In this document: positions 1-7,981 of the stretch, one piece after another
Layout: each line of letters starts with the position of its first letter
Numbering within the stretch: the stretch's first letter is position 1
Assembly (NCBI GenBank): GCA_964636885.1
Contig: CAZWVA010000016.1
Coordinates: 1 to 43,835 of the forward strand
From: CAZWVA01 sp964636885
GTDB lineage: Bacteria; Desulfobacterota_D; UBA1144; Nemesobacterales; CSP1-2
Direction of reading: 5' to 3'
DNA: 43,835 nucleotides
Translations under genes and position numbers: made by a program
The notes under the pieces: generated by a model
Databases searched by the model: none
What the model saw: the letters and a program-made list of their open reading frames with translations, nothing else
What the model was told of the DNA's origin: nothing

Positions 1-1
1 G

Positions 2-93
2 GATCCAACTCCTACTCCTGCACCGACACCGACGCCTACTCCAGCCCCGACTCCCACACCAACACCGGCTCCCACTCCTACCCCGACACCTAA
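2..93 (+). repeat. Low-complexity Pro-Thr linker repeat
   Basis: Degenerate hexamers of the type ccgacn/cctacn encode alternating Pro-Thr and Pro-Ala dipeptides, a flexible extracellular linker between the missing upstream module and the beta-helix domain. It continues to the left window edge, so its full length is unknown. Confidence 0.85.
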
Positions 94-1516
94 CCCTACA
101 GGACTCACATTCTACATTTCTCCAACAGGCTCAGACTCCAATTCGGGCACATCCAGTTCATCACCGTGGAAAACCTTTGCGTTCGCCATACCTCAACTCC
201 AGCCGGGCGATACCCTAATCCTCATGGACGGAACATACAACGCATCAAATAGCGGATACCTCAATATCAACTGTGCAACCAATGCTCCAAACGGCACGGC
301 CACAAAACCGATCACAGTTAAGGCAAAGAACGAAAGAAAGGCGTTTATTCAGAGTAATGGAACCGCCGCTCCTGTATCTATACAAAACTGTTCTTATTGG
401 ATTCTTGAAGGAATTAGAGCTGCAAACGCGGATAATTCTTCGAGTAGCAACGATAAGTCTCATGTATTTTCCGTTAAGAATTCTAGCAGCATTAAACTGA
501 GAAGAATGCTTGGAGCATACCCTAATAGATACTACAACGCTCATGTATATAGCATAGGTTACTCCAACAATATACTAGTTGAAGAATCTGAAGCCTACTA
601 CTTCCACAGACACGGATTTAGTATTTATCAATCCTCATTCGTAACCCTTAGAAGGAACTATGCAAACTCACGTGGATACCCCGACCTTCAAGATGGTTAC
701 AAATCAATTCAAACAAATAAGGGAGACGAAGGACTCGTTTTCTATAACTCGACAGATTCGCTTATGGAAAACAATATTAGCGAAGGAAACTACTACATCG
801 GCGATTACGGAGAGAGAAATATGCTGGTGGGTAATATCTCATTCAACAGTTCTCAGGGATTCGCCGTATCAAAACCCACTACATCTGAATTTTTCTCACG
901 GGACAACTCGTATATCAACAACGTCGCCTTTAGTAACAGCCAGAACGGTTTCTTTAGCAGAAGCCAGGAAAGGACGATTATAGAAAACTGTACTTCAATA
1001 GATAATGGCGGAAACGGCTTTGTAGCGGATAACGGGCGTGATCCCCGACATTATCCATCAGCAACTTGGCCAAATATCACCCCGTCCATAGATATTGAGA
1101 ACTCACTATCGCTCAGCAACCCAAGCTCCGGCTTTATTATAGCCAACAGCGATGAATTCGAGTATAGAATCCTAAACAATCTGGACGCCTTCGACAACAA
1201 AACAAACTACGGTGCAGGGACTGAGACAAGAACCAATTCCATCAGTACAGATCCGCAAATGTATGATAGCAGTACAGGGCTGGGATGTATTGTGTATGTA
1301 CCTGAGAGTTCACCCATCAAGGCAATGAATATCGGGGCAAACATTATTTACCGTAGCGAAAATGGCGCAACTACAAGCACTAAGCTCTGGGATCAGACAA
1401 CAGGTCAGTTCCCCTGTGGTGCGGTTATAGCCGGGATAAACGACAACCCGTCAACGAGTTGCATCGGAGTGCACGAAAGATTGAATGTTGGGGTAAACGG
1501 TTGCCCGATACCTTAA
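2..1516 (+). CDS. Right-handed beta-helix (DUF1565-like) surface protein, 5' partial
   Basis: The frame is open from base 2, so the true start lies outside the window; 504 residues are visible. The first ~30 residues are a Pro-Thr/Pro-Ala linker. A DUF1565-like start (FYISPTGSDSNSG, then PWKTFAFAIPQLQPGDTL) and a parallel beta-helix of short Asn/Ser-rich turns (NNISEGNYYIGDYG and similar) follow. The C-terminus has paired cysteines and ends HERLNVGVNGCPIP. It is a close paralogue of the protein at 10926-12425, sharing the layout and the C-terminal ~60 residues, but that protein has a signal peptide directly before the domain while this one has an extra upstream module of unknown content. Beta-helix proteins of this kind are secreted carbohydrate lyases, epimerases or binding proteins; no catalytic residues can be assigned here. 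It is the only recognised plus-strand gene and converges on the hydrolase at 1618-3045. Confidence 0.8.
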   Translation, partial: DPTPTPAPTPTPTPAPTPTPTPAPTPTPTPNPTGLTFYISPTGSDSNSGTSSSSPWKTFAFAIPQLQPGDTLILMDGTYNASNSGYLNINCATNAPNGTATKPITVKAKNERKAFIQSNGTAAPVSIQNCSYWILEGIRAANADNSSSSNDKSHVFSVKNSSSIKLRRMLGAYPNRYYNAHVYSIGYSNNILVEESEAYYFHRHGFSIYQSSFVTLRRNYANSRGYPDLQDGYKSIQTNKGDEGLVFYNSTDSLMENNISEGNYYIGDYGERNMLVGNISFNSSQGFAVSKPTTSEFFSRDNSYINNVAFSNSQNGFFSRSQERTIIENCTSIDNGGNGFVADNGRDPRHYPSATWPNITPSIDIENSLSLSNPSSGFIIANSDEFEYRILNNLDAFDNKTNYGAGTETRTNSISTDPQMYDSSTGLGCIVYVPESSPIKAMNIGANIIYRSENGATTSTKLWDQTTGQFPCGAVIAGINDNPSTSCIGVHERLNVGVNGCPIP

Positions 1517-1531
1517 AATAAAGATACAAAC

Positions 1532-1563
1532 GCGGGTGTCTATCCCCCAGGGTAGACACCCGC
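1532..1563. terminator. Probable bidirectional terminator hairpin
   Basis: An 11-bp perfect stem (GCGGGTGTCTA, 1532-1542, pairing with 1553-1563) can be extended inwards by C-G pairs around a small loop. It lies between the convergent genes ending at 1516 (+) and 1618 (-). On the minus strand it is followed by a T-rich stretch (gtttgtatctttatttt). On the plus strand the T-run comes about 18 bases later, so factor-independent termination is more convincing for the minus-strand genes. Confidence 0.6.
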
Positions 1564-1617
1564 TCGATTAAGCAGTGACCGTTTTTCTAAGTAAATACAA
1601 TAGGGATTGAATACAAA

Positions 1618-3045
1618 CTACCTTTTTATAAGCACCGTGCCCCTTTTTGGACCGAGGGTAATTGACTGCACCTTAAGGCCGTTTGATTGATCGATATAGC
1701 TTCCATCCAAATTAAACGTGCAGTTGCCCTTATCCTTGGGATTTACCACGACAAGTCCTTGTGTCCAGTTCCTCTGATAACAATCAGGAGAGGTCTGGAA
1801 AAGATCCCCCAACGGCTTACCGAGAGCAGTGGTTTTGTGAATCCTTGGCAGTTCCATAAGCCGCTCCTTGCTTTCCACCTGAGGACGCGGTTTGTAAAAC
1901 AATAAACCCTCTTTTATAAGAAGGTAGGAAGAAATACCATACCAGTAGGCATCGTTAAAGAGTTTGGTGTGTATGTTAAGGATAACGGTTGAGCGTTTAT
2001 TCTTTAATATGCCTCTAACAAACTCGATCTGGCGTTTCCATTCTTCGAGTGAATAAGCACGTGGGTTATCGTAGTTCTTTGTAAAACGAAATACAAAGTC
2101 CTCAAGCTGAAACGCATCAACGGTATTAACTCCTTCTTGAATGATAGATTCAATAGGAGACGGCTTTAGCCTATTATATGAATCCAAAGAACGCCACCAA
2201 TTCCTGGCCACATTAGGAATCCAAAAAAACCTGCGTCCTGCCTCCCTTGACCGTTCATCAAAAATCCTCTTCATATCCTTCATCGCCCCCAACCAGTCAC
2301 GGGCATATTCTAGATCCGTATACGGTTTTCGGGTCCTTGGATTAATTGGTACCTTATTTGAATTAACATGGTAATTAGTATTATCGGCCCAAGCTCCGTC
2401 GAGATTCGCTTTAAGGAGTCCCTGCCATTTATTCCTTGGAGGGGCAAAATCCCCTGTGCTAAACATAAAATCGGCCCAAGCCCTACGATACTCAGGATTT
2501 CCTATATCCATTAAGTATCCCTTATGTCTGCCACCGAATTTTTCAACGACAAAATCGCCCTTTGCGTCGCGAAGGATAAACTCCGGATGATGGGTTTGCA
2601 CCCAATCCGCAAAGAGGCGTTCAAAGCTCCAATTGCAACGCGGCGGACAGAAATGAAGGTGGCCGAAATTCATATACACGATCGTCCATTTTACCTTTGA
2701 ACCAAGCGACTTTATGCGATTTCCATTTTCTCTATAGGGAACACCCCAAATAACGGTGCAGTTTTGGGCCTGTATCCTTAACTCTTGATCGGTAGGCTTT
2801 TCGGGGTATAAACACCACACATCAACCGGTGATTCAACGGATACCCCCCCTACCAACGGATTAGAAGCAATCGGAGATACTCCAGTTAAGGAATGGGGAG
2901 TCGAGGATGGAGAATCCGTAGAACCGATCCCTGACCTCTCCCCCCCGGCTATTGCGTTGACGGTAAAGGCATAGAGTAACAGGGCAATAATGAGTGATGA
3001 GTGATGCGTGATGCGTGATGAGTGATGAGTAATGTGTTTAGTCAT
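1618..3045 (-). CDS. Secreted putative glycoside hydrolase, GHL15-like (PF14885 type)
   Basis: The product has 475 residues from the ATG at 3045. I prefer this start over one 24 codons upstream because the signal peptide (hydrophobic LIIALLLYAFTVNAIAG, residues ~18-34) then begins close to the start; no strong Shine-Dalgarno sequence decides it. The mature part looks like a TIM-barrel hydrolase of the hypothetical glycosyl hydrolase family 15: strand-like segments such as WTIVYMNFGHLHFCPPRCNW, KGYLMDIGNPEYRRAW with FDER/WADNTNYH loops, and a C-terminal beta domain (RNWTQGLVVVNPKDKGNCTFNLD). Family and fold are inferred by pattern; the substrate is unknown. It ends the minus-strand gene series and could degrade or edit the locus's own polysaccharide. 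Its N-terminus (KHITHHSSRITHHSS) is encoded by a tandem DNA repeat. Confidence 0.65.
   Translation of the reverse strand: MTKHITHHSSRITHHSSLIIALLLYAFTVNAIAGGERSGIGSTDSPSSTPHSLTGVSPIASNPLVGGVSVESPVDVWCLYPEKPTDQELRIQAQNCTVIWGVPYRENGNRIKSLGSKVKWTIVYMNFGHLHFCPPRCNWSFERLFADWVQTHHPEFILRDAKGDFVVEKFGGRHKGYLMDIGNPEYRRAWADFMFSTGDFAPPRNKWQGLLKANLDGAWADNTNYHVNSNKVPINPRTRKPYTDLEYARDWLGAMKDMKRIFDERSREAGRRFFWIPNVARNWWRSLDSYNRLKPSPIESIIQEGVNTVDAFQLEDFVFRFTKNYDNPRAYSLEEWKRQIEFVRGILKNKRSTVILNIHTKLFNDAYWYGISSYLLIKEGLLFYKPRPQVESKERLMELPRIHKTTALGKPLGDLFQTSPDCYQRNWTQGLVVVNPKDKGNCTFNLDGSYIDQSNGLKVQSITLGPKRGTVLIKR
2990..3034. repeat. Tandem 6/7-mer repeat inside the signal-peptide coding region
   Basis: About six copies of tgatgag/tgatgcg run in tandem. 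On the minus strand they encode the repeated ITHHSS-type segment between the start codon and the hydrophobic core of the signal peptide at 1618-3045. Slippage here would shift the frame or change the n-region length, so the hydrolase start region is potentially variable. Confidence 0.7.
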
Positions 3046-3137
3046 GCACTCGGACTCGATTCTTTGTATAGTAGCTATCTCAAAGATAGGTTTATCATGC
3101 TGAACACATTCGCGCAATACTCAGTATAAACTCCGTA

Positions 3138-3198
3138 TTGCTTTGTTGCAAACTTATTTTTCATATTCGGTAGACAGCGAGTCTTGCTCGTTGCCGTA
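3138..3198 (+). repeat. Dispersed intergenic repeat R3, copy 1
   Basis: A ~60-bp unit beginning ttgctttgttgcaaac and ending gcgagtcttgctcgttgcc. It recurs inverted at 33993-34052 with scattered substitutions. The right half can form a hairpin (caacgag / ctcgctg arms). It lies in the 239-bp gap upstream of the GHL15-like gene. Confidence 0.7.
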
Positions 3199-3284
3199 TA
3201 GGTATGACCCAATTTTTAGGGTTTATTTATCATTGCAACAGAGTAGTTTCCCTTATTAATTTTATCTTAAGGAGGGACTTCTAT

Positions 3285-3605
3285 TTATTTATCCTTGCAA
3301 CTGAGCATAAGGAGATCACAAAATAGGAGAAAAAGCCCCCAAATCGGCCATAACCTATCAGTCGGAGTTTTTTTATAGAGCCCTTTAAAAAACTTAAAGC
3401 CAAGCGATAGCACGCATGCAATCCCAAGGGAGATCAAAAAGTGTGCTATTATGTACCAGGGTAGTCCCGATAGAAACAATCTAAAAGCGGGATTTCCTTC
3501 CCACTCAAAGCGCGTTTGTGATATTACTCTAAGTTCTAGAGAAATAAAAAGGAATCCAAATGAGATTCCCAGTAGAAGGAAGTAACAAAGCCGACCTGCT
3601 GTCAT
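3285..3605 (-). CDS. Small membrane protein, three predicted TM segments
   Basis: This 106-residue hydrophobic protein has TM segments at about residues 5-23, 49-72 and 86-102. The segment EGNPAFRLFLSGLPWYIIAHF between TM1 and TM2 recalls small DUF5658-type membrane proteins, but I would not name it on that basis. The ATG at 3605 is preceded by CAGGT, a moderate ribosome binding site. It lies 73 bases downstream of the initiating sugar transferase and is probably cotranscribed with it, so a membrane role in glycan assembly is possible. No catalytic motif is visible. Confidence 0.6.
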   Translation of the reverse strand: MTAGRLCYFLLLGISFGFLFISLELRVISQTRFEWEGNPAFRLFLSGLPWYIIAHFLISLGIACVLSLGFKFFKGLYKKTPTDRLWPIWGLFLLFCDLLMLSCKDK

Positions 3606-3678
3606 TTCTGACCTGCCCCTTCAGATATAGGCCTTTTCGATTAACTCAATATCCTTCGCTAAACCCAGTAGATCGGTA

Positions 3679-4752
3679 CTATTTCATCTCAAGTTGTTTA
3701 CTTAAGAAGCGTTCAAGCTCGGATTTAGATATATATCCCTTTTTAATCAGGTTCTCTCCTATCCTGCCTCCCCATATCTTCTGATGCTCCAAGGCCTCTT
3801 TTAACTGGTCCTCCGTTATTACACCCGATTCCAGCATTATCTGACCTATAAGCCTGCGGATCTCTTTATCACTCCCACCGCTTTTTAGCCAACTCCTCCT
3901 ACCATTGTGCAAGAGCTGCATGTTTAAGAAGTATCTGAGCTGTAACTCAGATATATATCCCTTTTTAATCAGGTTCTCTCCTATCCTGCCTCCCCATATC
4001 TTCTGATGCTCCAAGGCCTCTTTTAACTGGTCCTCCGTTATTACACCCGATTCCAGCATTATCTGACCTATAAGCCTCTCAACCCTCTTCTCCCTCTCAG
4101 ACCATTTAAACGTAAAGGTAATCCAGAAGGAGATTAAAATGAGCTTTATATCCAGTAAGAAGCTCTGATTCTTTATGTAGAGAAGATCGTAGCGGAGTTT
4201 ATTTCGAGGAGGGGTGTTGTAGTTTCCATAGACCTGTGCAATCCCCGTTAACCCAGGGCGGATTAAAAGCCTGGTTTTAAATCCAGGGATCTCTTTTGTA
4301 ACCTCATCCGTGATCTCCGGTCTCTCGGCGCGGGGACCGACAAAACTCATATCGCCCTTTAATATGTTTAGTAACTGGGGAAGCTCATCGAGGGCCGTAC
4401 TCCTTATAAATCTCCCCACTTTTGTAATGCGATGGTCTTCTCTATTTGCCCAAACCGGACCCGTCTGTTGCTCCGCATCTTTTATCATAGAACGGAATTT
4501 TAGAAGTCGGAACTCCCTTCCATTCTTACCCAGTCTCGTCTGGCTATAGAATATGGGTCTTCCATCTTCAAGCCATATCGCAAGACCTATAATGATCCAA
4601 AGAGGAAAAGATACAACTAGTCCTATTAAGGATAAAAGAAAATCAAACGGCCTCTTTAGAAACGGAACCTTGATTTCCTCTATATCTATCTCACGACTTT
4701 CAATATAACAATCGATTCGAGGATCGGTTTTACAGCTTTTGATTAAACCCAT
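3679..4752 (-). CDS. Initiating sugar-phosphate transferase (PF02397) with two C-terminal MshEN-like repeats
   Basis: The product has 357 residues from the ATG at 4752, chosen because GGAGG stands four bases upstream; the longer ATG at 4794 has no such site. Residues ~34-215 are a bacterial sugar transferase of the monotopic PglC/WcaJ C-terminal type: one re-entrant or TM helix (38-60), RPIFYSQTRLGKNGREF, LKFRSM, the catalytic Asp-Glu in LDELPQL (121-127), FVGPRAERPE, and RPGLTGIAQV (165-174). It would transfer a sugar phosphate from a UDP-sugar to undecaprenyl phosphate and start the glycan. Residues ~224-357 hold two copies of a T2SSE-N/MshEN-like module (GVITEDQLKEALEHQ, then GGRIGENLIKKGYIS). 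Forty-three residues are identical between the copies (226-268 and 300-342). MshEN domains in other proteins bind c-di-GMP, so allosteric control is a plausible inference. Confidence 0.88.
   Translation of the reverse strand: MGLIKSCKTDPRIDCYIESREIDIEEIKVPFLKRPFDFLLSLIGLVVSFPLWIIIGLAIWLEDGRPIFYSQTRLGKNGREFRLLKFRSMIKDAEQQTGPVWANREDHRITKVGRFIRSTALDELPQLLNILKGDMSFVGPRAERPEITDEVTKEIPGFKTRLLIRPGLTGIAQVYGNYNTPPRNKLRYDLLYIKNQSFLLDIKLILISFWITFTFKWSEREKRVERLIGQIMLESGVITEDQLKEALEHQKIWGGRIGENLIKKGYISELQLRYFLNMQLLHNGRRSWLKSGGSDKEIRRLIGQIMLESGVITEDQLKEALEHQKIWGGRIGENLIKKGYISKSELERFLSKQLEMK
3727..3855 (-). repeat. 129-bp perfect direct repeat, copy encoding the second MshEN-like module
   Basis: Base-for-base identical by eye to 3949-4077, at a period of 222 bp (74 codons). 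Identity extends through third codon positions, indicating very recent duplication or gene conversion. Confidence 0.95.
3949..4077 (-). repeat. 129-bp perfect direct repeat, copy encoding the first MshEN-like module
   Basis: Partner of 3727-3855. The repeat boundaries fall inside the modules, and the flanking linker and last helix (ELQLRYFLNMQ versus KSELERFLSKQ) have diverged. Confidence 0.95.
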
Positions 4753-4873
4753 AATACCTCCGTCTCGATTAAAGACCAAAAAGGGGACTCGCATTTAACA
4801 TTTTCTAACCCAAAAGACCATTGAGATTGCCCCGCCTTTTTTTGGAGTAAATAATCCACTTTTCACGAGGATT

Positions 4874-4950
4874 AATCAATCGGACTTTGGTTGAATTATT
4901 TATTAAAGAAAAACCATTAGATAAGAAAGGAAATAAAACTTTAGTCCTAT
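4874..4950 (-). promoter_or_regulatory. Bipartite upstream motif, copy A
   Basis: Reading the minus strand, TAGGACTAAAG is followed after ~50 bases by CCAAAGTCCGATTGATT. The same pair, with nearly the same spacing, lies at 6649-6723 and 30798-30871. This copy ends ~120 bases upstream of the sugar transferase start at 4752. The two halves are roughly inverted copies of each other (GGACTWWGG). It could be a paired activator site or a small inverted-repeat element. The rest of the 4753-5054 gap shows no gene. Confidence 0.4.
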
Positions 4951-5054
4951 ATTCTAATCTAACCTTTTCGGAAAATTCTCACTCCGAATTTCAGCTTAGC
5001 CAAATAGTGATCCTAGCGCATATCATAGCGACTCTATGCCCTATGTTCCTGTCT

Positions 5055-6341
5055 TTAGAAAGACCGAACTTCACCCATCGTTTTGGTTGTACCATCTGCT
5101 ATCTGACTATTATCTGGAAAGGATATAGCTTCGGCAAGCATTTGTATTAATTTTTGTCTTGAAAAATGGATCATAACATATCTTCTACCATTTTCTCCCA
5201 TTTTCTCTCCAATATCAGGATTCCCATACAAAAAGAGAATCGCTTCGGCAAGCGCTACAGAATTACCCGGTTCTACTACGATTCCAGCCCTAGCTTCTTG
5301 AATCAACTCGGCCGTATCTCCTTCACCGGCAAAAACAACAGGCTTTGAACTAAATAAATAGTGAAATACCTTGTTTGGGAAAGCGCATTTCCAGTAATCC
5401 TCTTTCCTGAAAGAAAGAACGCAGGCATTCGCTCTCTTTATGAAATCTGACATTCGTTCTCTTGCCTGTGCGGGCATAAAGAAACAGTTATGAATTCCAT
5501 TGGTCATACAATAATCCCTGTAAATGACCTTCTTCTCTCCTTCCCCTATAAACACAAAAGATATAGCATCGCACTTGTCATTAATGAGCTTAGCCGATTC
5601 AATGATAGGCATAATATGATTCGCCTGTCCTAATGATCCGCCATAAAGAACAATGAACTTTGAATCCCATCCATATCTTTTAATTTCCTCAGAGTCGGGG
5701 AAAACACCTGGCGATCTATTTTCTTGAGCTTCTTGATAGAAAGCATTTGGGAAAACAAAGATCTTTTTATCACAAAATCCCTTATCTATTAAAATCCTCT
5801 TAATACCAGGCGAAGCTGCTATAAGGCTCTTGGCCTTGCCTCGAAAGAAGTTCTGCCATCCTTCCAAAAACCCAATTAGCAACTTTGACTTTAAATAACC
5901 CAAAGATACTGCAACATCGGGGTAAAGATCCCTTTCATCTAGTACGAAGTAAGCCCCGTGGAATTTGGAAAGGAAAAAACCTATTGGAACGGCAAACATA
6001 GGTGTACTGGCAGTTAAAACTAAATCGGGTTTATTGACCCTTAGACCAGCAATGAGTGAAATAAAAGCATAAGCAAGGTAATGAAACAGACGCTTTACCA
6101 GAGAACTACGGTGGTAAGTGAGTGTATAGGTCTTTATAACCCGAATACCACTAATATCCTCTACCGACCAGAGTCCCTTTTTTTCTCTTCTGGTATCCTC
6201 CCCAGTCATATAGTGGACTCCTGCCGTTATGACAGTAACTCGGTGGCCGAGTTCTTTGAGGATCTGCGCCGTTTCCCAGGGTCTTGCCGCCCCCGCTTGT
6301 TCGGGTGTTGGAAGGTGATGTGTTAGAAATAGTATGTTCAA
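5055..6341 (-). CDS. GT4 glycosyltransferase, WbuB-like
   Basis: The product has 428 residues if started at the TTG at 6341. The frame is open further (ATG at 6380), but those extra codons lie inside the sqdB remnant and the GT4 fold begins at NILFLTHHLPTPEQAGAARP. AGGAGG stands 12 bases before the TTG, a rather long spacing. It has a typical two-Rossmann GT-B layout: N-terminal donor-side motif DERDLYPD (~residue 155), VFPNAF (~205), and C-terminal GEGEKK, KRANACVLSFRKEDYWKCAFPNKVFHYL and VVFAGEGDTAELI. This matches WbuB/GT4 enzymes, which add a sugar such as N-acetyl-fucosamine or a related residue to a lipid-linked oligosaccharide at the cytoplasmic membrane. Donor and acceptor are unknown. 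The start is one base from the stop of the upstream remnant, so translational coupling is likely. Confidence 0.88.
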   Translation of the reverse strand: MNILFLTHHLPTPEQAGAARPWETAQILKELGHRVTVITAGVHYMTGEDTRREKKGLWSVEDISGIRVIKTYTLTYHRSSLVKRLFHYLAYAFISLIAGLRVNKPDLVLTASTPMFAVPIGFFLSKFHGAYFVLDERDLYPDVAVSLGYLKSKLLIGFLEGWQNFFRGKAKSLIAASPGIKRILIDKGFCDKKIFVFPNAFYQEAQENRSPGVFPDSEEIKRYGWDSKFIVLYGGSLGQANHIMPIIESAKLINDKCDAISFVFIGEGEKKVIYRDYCMTNGIHNCFFMPAQARERMSDFIKRANACVLSFRKEDYWKCAFPNKVFHYLFSSKPVVFAGEGDTAELIQEARAGIVVEPGNSVALAEAILFLYGNPDIGEKMGENGRRYVMIHFSRQKLIQMLAEAISFPDNSQIADGTTKTMGEVRSF

Positions 6342-6342
6342 T

Positions 6343-6540
6343 TTATCCCGTAACCTCCTCCCAGGCTCTAACACGATCATGCAGGGTTCGAATCAGAATG
6401 AGAGGTTCAACGTTTAGCTCCATCTCCCATCTGCGCTTAGCAAAATTATCAACGACACCCACTCTATGTCCTTTATTTGACAGATACATGGCCGTTGGCC
6501 AGCCCAAGTAACCGTCTCCTCCTAATATCAATATCCTCAT
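6343..6540 (-). pseudogene. sqdB: N-terminal remnant of UDP-sulfoquinovose synthase (SqdB/SQD1-like)
   Basis: These 65 codons match the start of SqdB/SQD1: MRILILGGDGYLGWPTAMYL with the Rossmann GGDGYxGW motif, then VVDNFAKRRWE and LHDRVRAWEEVTG. A TAA stop follows immediately, where the full-length enzyme (about 390-400 residues) would continue. No other part of the enzyme is visible nearby. The ribosome binding site is intact and excellent (AAGGAGG, 9 bases before the ATG). Its stop is one base from the TTG start of the GT4 downstream. It may therefore still be translated as a leader cistron, although it cannot be an active epimerase. It suggests an ancestral locus that supplied UDP-sulfoquinovose. 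Assignment to SqdB is by recalled family pattern. Confidence 0.75.
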
Positions 6541-6648
6541 TATTCCTAGCCTCCTTAAATTTTTTTAGTACCTGACCGATTTCTATCCGTAAACCTTAAA
6601 TTAGTGTTGTCTCTTTACTTGGAAATAATTACCCCTGAGACCAAGGAG

Positions 6649-6723
6649 AATCAATTAGACTTTGGTGATATTTTAGGGGGAAAAAGGTATTAAGTTCAGG
6701 GGACATGTAAGACCTTAGTCCTA
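6649..6723 (-). promoter_or_regulatory. Bipartite upstream motif, copy B
   Basis: On the minus strand TAGGACTAAGG is followed ~50 bases later by CCAAAGTCTAATTGATT, matching copies A and C. It lies 110-185 bases upstream of the sqdB remnant/GT4 unit at 6540. Together with repeat R2 it makes up most of the 316-bp gap 6541-6856, in which I see no gene. Confidence 0.4.
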
Positions 6724-6727
6724 CTAG

Positions 6728-6834
6728 AAGCAGTCTCATAAATCCCTTTGTTGTCATTCTGAAGGAGAGAAGCGACTGAAGAACCCCATTAAATACCAAT
6801 AAATCCAGGATGCTTCGCTTTACTCAGCATGACG
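6728..6834 (+). repeat. Dispersed repeat R2, copy 1
   Basis: A ~107-bp element starting aagcagtctcataaatccc, with gtcattctgaaggagagaag in the middle and ending tgcttcgctt...catgac. An inverted copy lies at 14715-14820, with the first ~50 bases nearly identical. It resembles the non-coding gtcattctga-type repeats seen in many environmental genomes; no ORF is inside. Confidence 0.8.
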
Positions 6835-6856
6835 GATACTAATGTCAAATTCCATT

Positions 6857-7945
6857 TTAGACTCCTATTCTCCTATAGAAACTCAGGAGTTTTTGAGATT
6901 CCTGTTCCCAGTTATAAATCTCTTTGACCCTCCTTTGCCCCTCTTTTCCCATGTCTTGCATTAGTTCAGGATTATCCAAGAGTTGCCTGACGGCCCGGGC
7001 AATGTCTTCAGGATCCAAAGGATTCACAAGTAATCCACATCCATCTACAAAGTCACGATAAAAAGGAAAATCGGAGGCAACAATTGGGATCCCGGCCGCC
7101 ATGTATTCCAATATCTTGGTTGGTAGAGTATTCAAATAAATGGGTAGAGGAAGCAAACAGCTAATCCCTATATTTGCTCCCTTTAACAATTTAACGACTT
7201 CCTCAAAAGGTTTAAGCCCCCAAATTTTCACATTAGAGGAGATACTAGGCTCTATCTCTTCTTGAAAAGATCTTTCATCGAATCTTCCGACAAGCCAAAG
7301 TTCAACCCCTTTAAGCAGGGAAAAGGCCTCTACAACTTGTTTAATTCCTCTTTTTCTTGACAATAAGCCCGTATAGATGGCAACAGGTAGTTCTGATTGA
7401 ATCTCTCTCGGCTTCATCAGTTCTTTAAAGTACTCAAGGGAGGGGAAATTACTTATAACGACTCTCTTTTCTTCCGGAAACCTCTCTTTATGGGAATCAC
7501 TAACTACCACGATTCCATCGAACACCCTTGCACCAATCCTTTCTACAATATTCATAAGGATTGATAAGGGCTTACGTAGAATAGATGGGATCCAATGCTT
7601 CGTAATAATCTGACTCGGATAATCCTCATGGACATCGTATATAACCCTTTTTCCTAATAGCTTGAGAATCAGGCACACGGGAATAAGCTCCGGGTCATGA
7701 AAATGATAGACATCGGCCTTTTGTTTAAGGGCTAATCTGAATGCAATCACGGTTCGTAGCATGCGTAGCATTCTATTATGTGACTTTGAGAGTGGTATAA
7801 TTTCAACGTCATTAACAACCTCATGCCTATCATGCTGGGCAATAAGCGTTACCCTATAACCCGCTTTTACCAGGCTCCTTGCCTGCTTATGGAAAATACG
7901 GTTATCGAACGGGGGATGTACGGTTGTGATAATACAGCAGTGCAT
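6857..7945 (-). CDS. GT4 glycosyltransferase
   Basis: This 362-residue GT-B enzyme starts CCIITTVHPPFDNRIFHKQA and contains YHFHDPELIPV and YDVHEDYP in the N-terminal half. The C-terminal half has AIYTGLLSRKRGIKQVVEAF and the donor-binding stretch PTKILEYMAAGIPIVASDFP, with the family's acidic residue in ILEY. It belongs to the retaining GT4 family, which uses nucleotide-sugar donors at the inner face of the membrane; the exact sugar is not readable. It follows the GT4 at 7982-9223 by 36 bases and probably shares its transcript with that gene and the ligase/polymerase at 9251. The ribosome binding site is weak. Confidence 0.9.
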   Translation of the reverse strand: MHCCIITTVHPPFDNRIFHKQARSLVKAGYRVTLIAQHDRHEVVNDVEIIPLSKSHNRMLRMLRTVIAFRLALKQKADVYHFHDPELIPVCLILKLLGKRVIYDVHEDYPSQIITKHWIPSILRKPLSILMNIVERIGARVFDGIVVVSDSHKERFPEEKRVVISNFPSLEYFKELMKPREIQSELPVAIYTGLLSRKRGIKQVVEAFSLLKGVELWLVGRFDERSFQEEIEPSISSNVKIWGLKPFEEVVKLLKGANIGISCLLPLPIYLNTLPTKILEYMAAGIPIVASDFPFYRDFVDGCGLLVNPLDPEDIARAVRQLLDNPELMQDMGKEGQRRVKEIYNWEQESQKLLSFYRRIGV

Positions 7946-7981
7946 CTAACTCAAGACCTTAACCTTGATTCTTGAAGCATT

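Noticed and set aside
3224..3305. Short direct repeat tttatttatcattgcaac / tttatttatccttgcaac
   Set aside because: Only two copies of ~20 bases, one inside the 3' end of the small membrane protein gene; too little to call an element.
4887..5150. Plus-strand open frame of 87 codons overlapping the GT4 end
   Set aside because: No ribosome binding site or recognisable domain, overlaps the real minus-strand gene, and its first half is the bipartite motif region.
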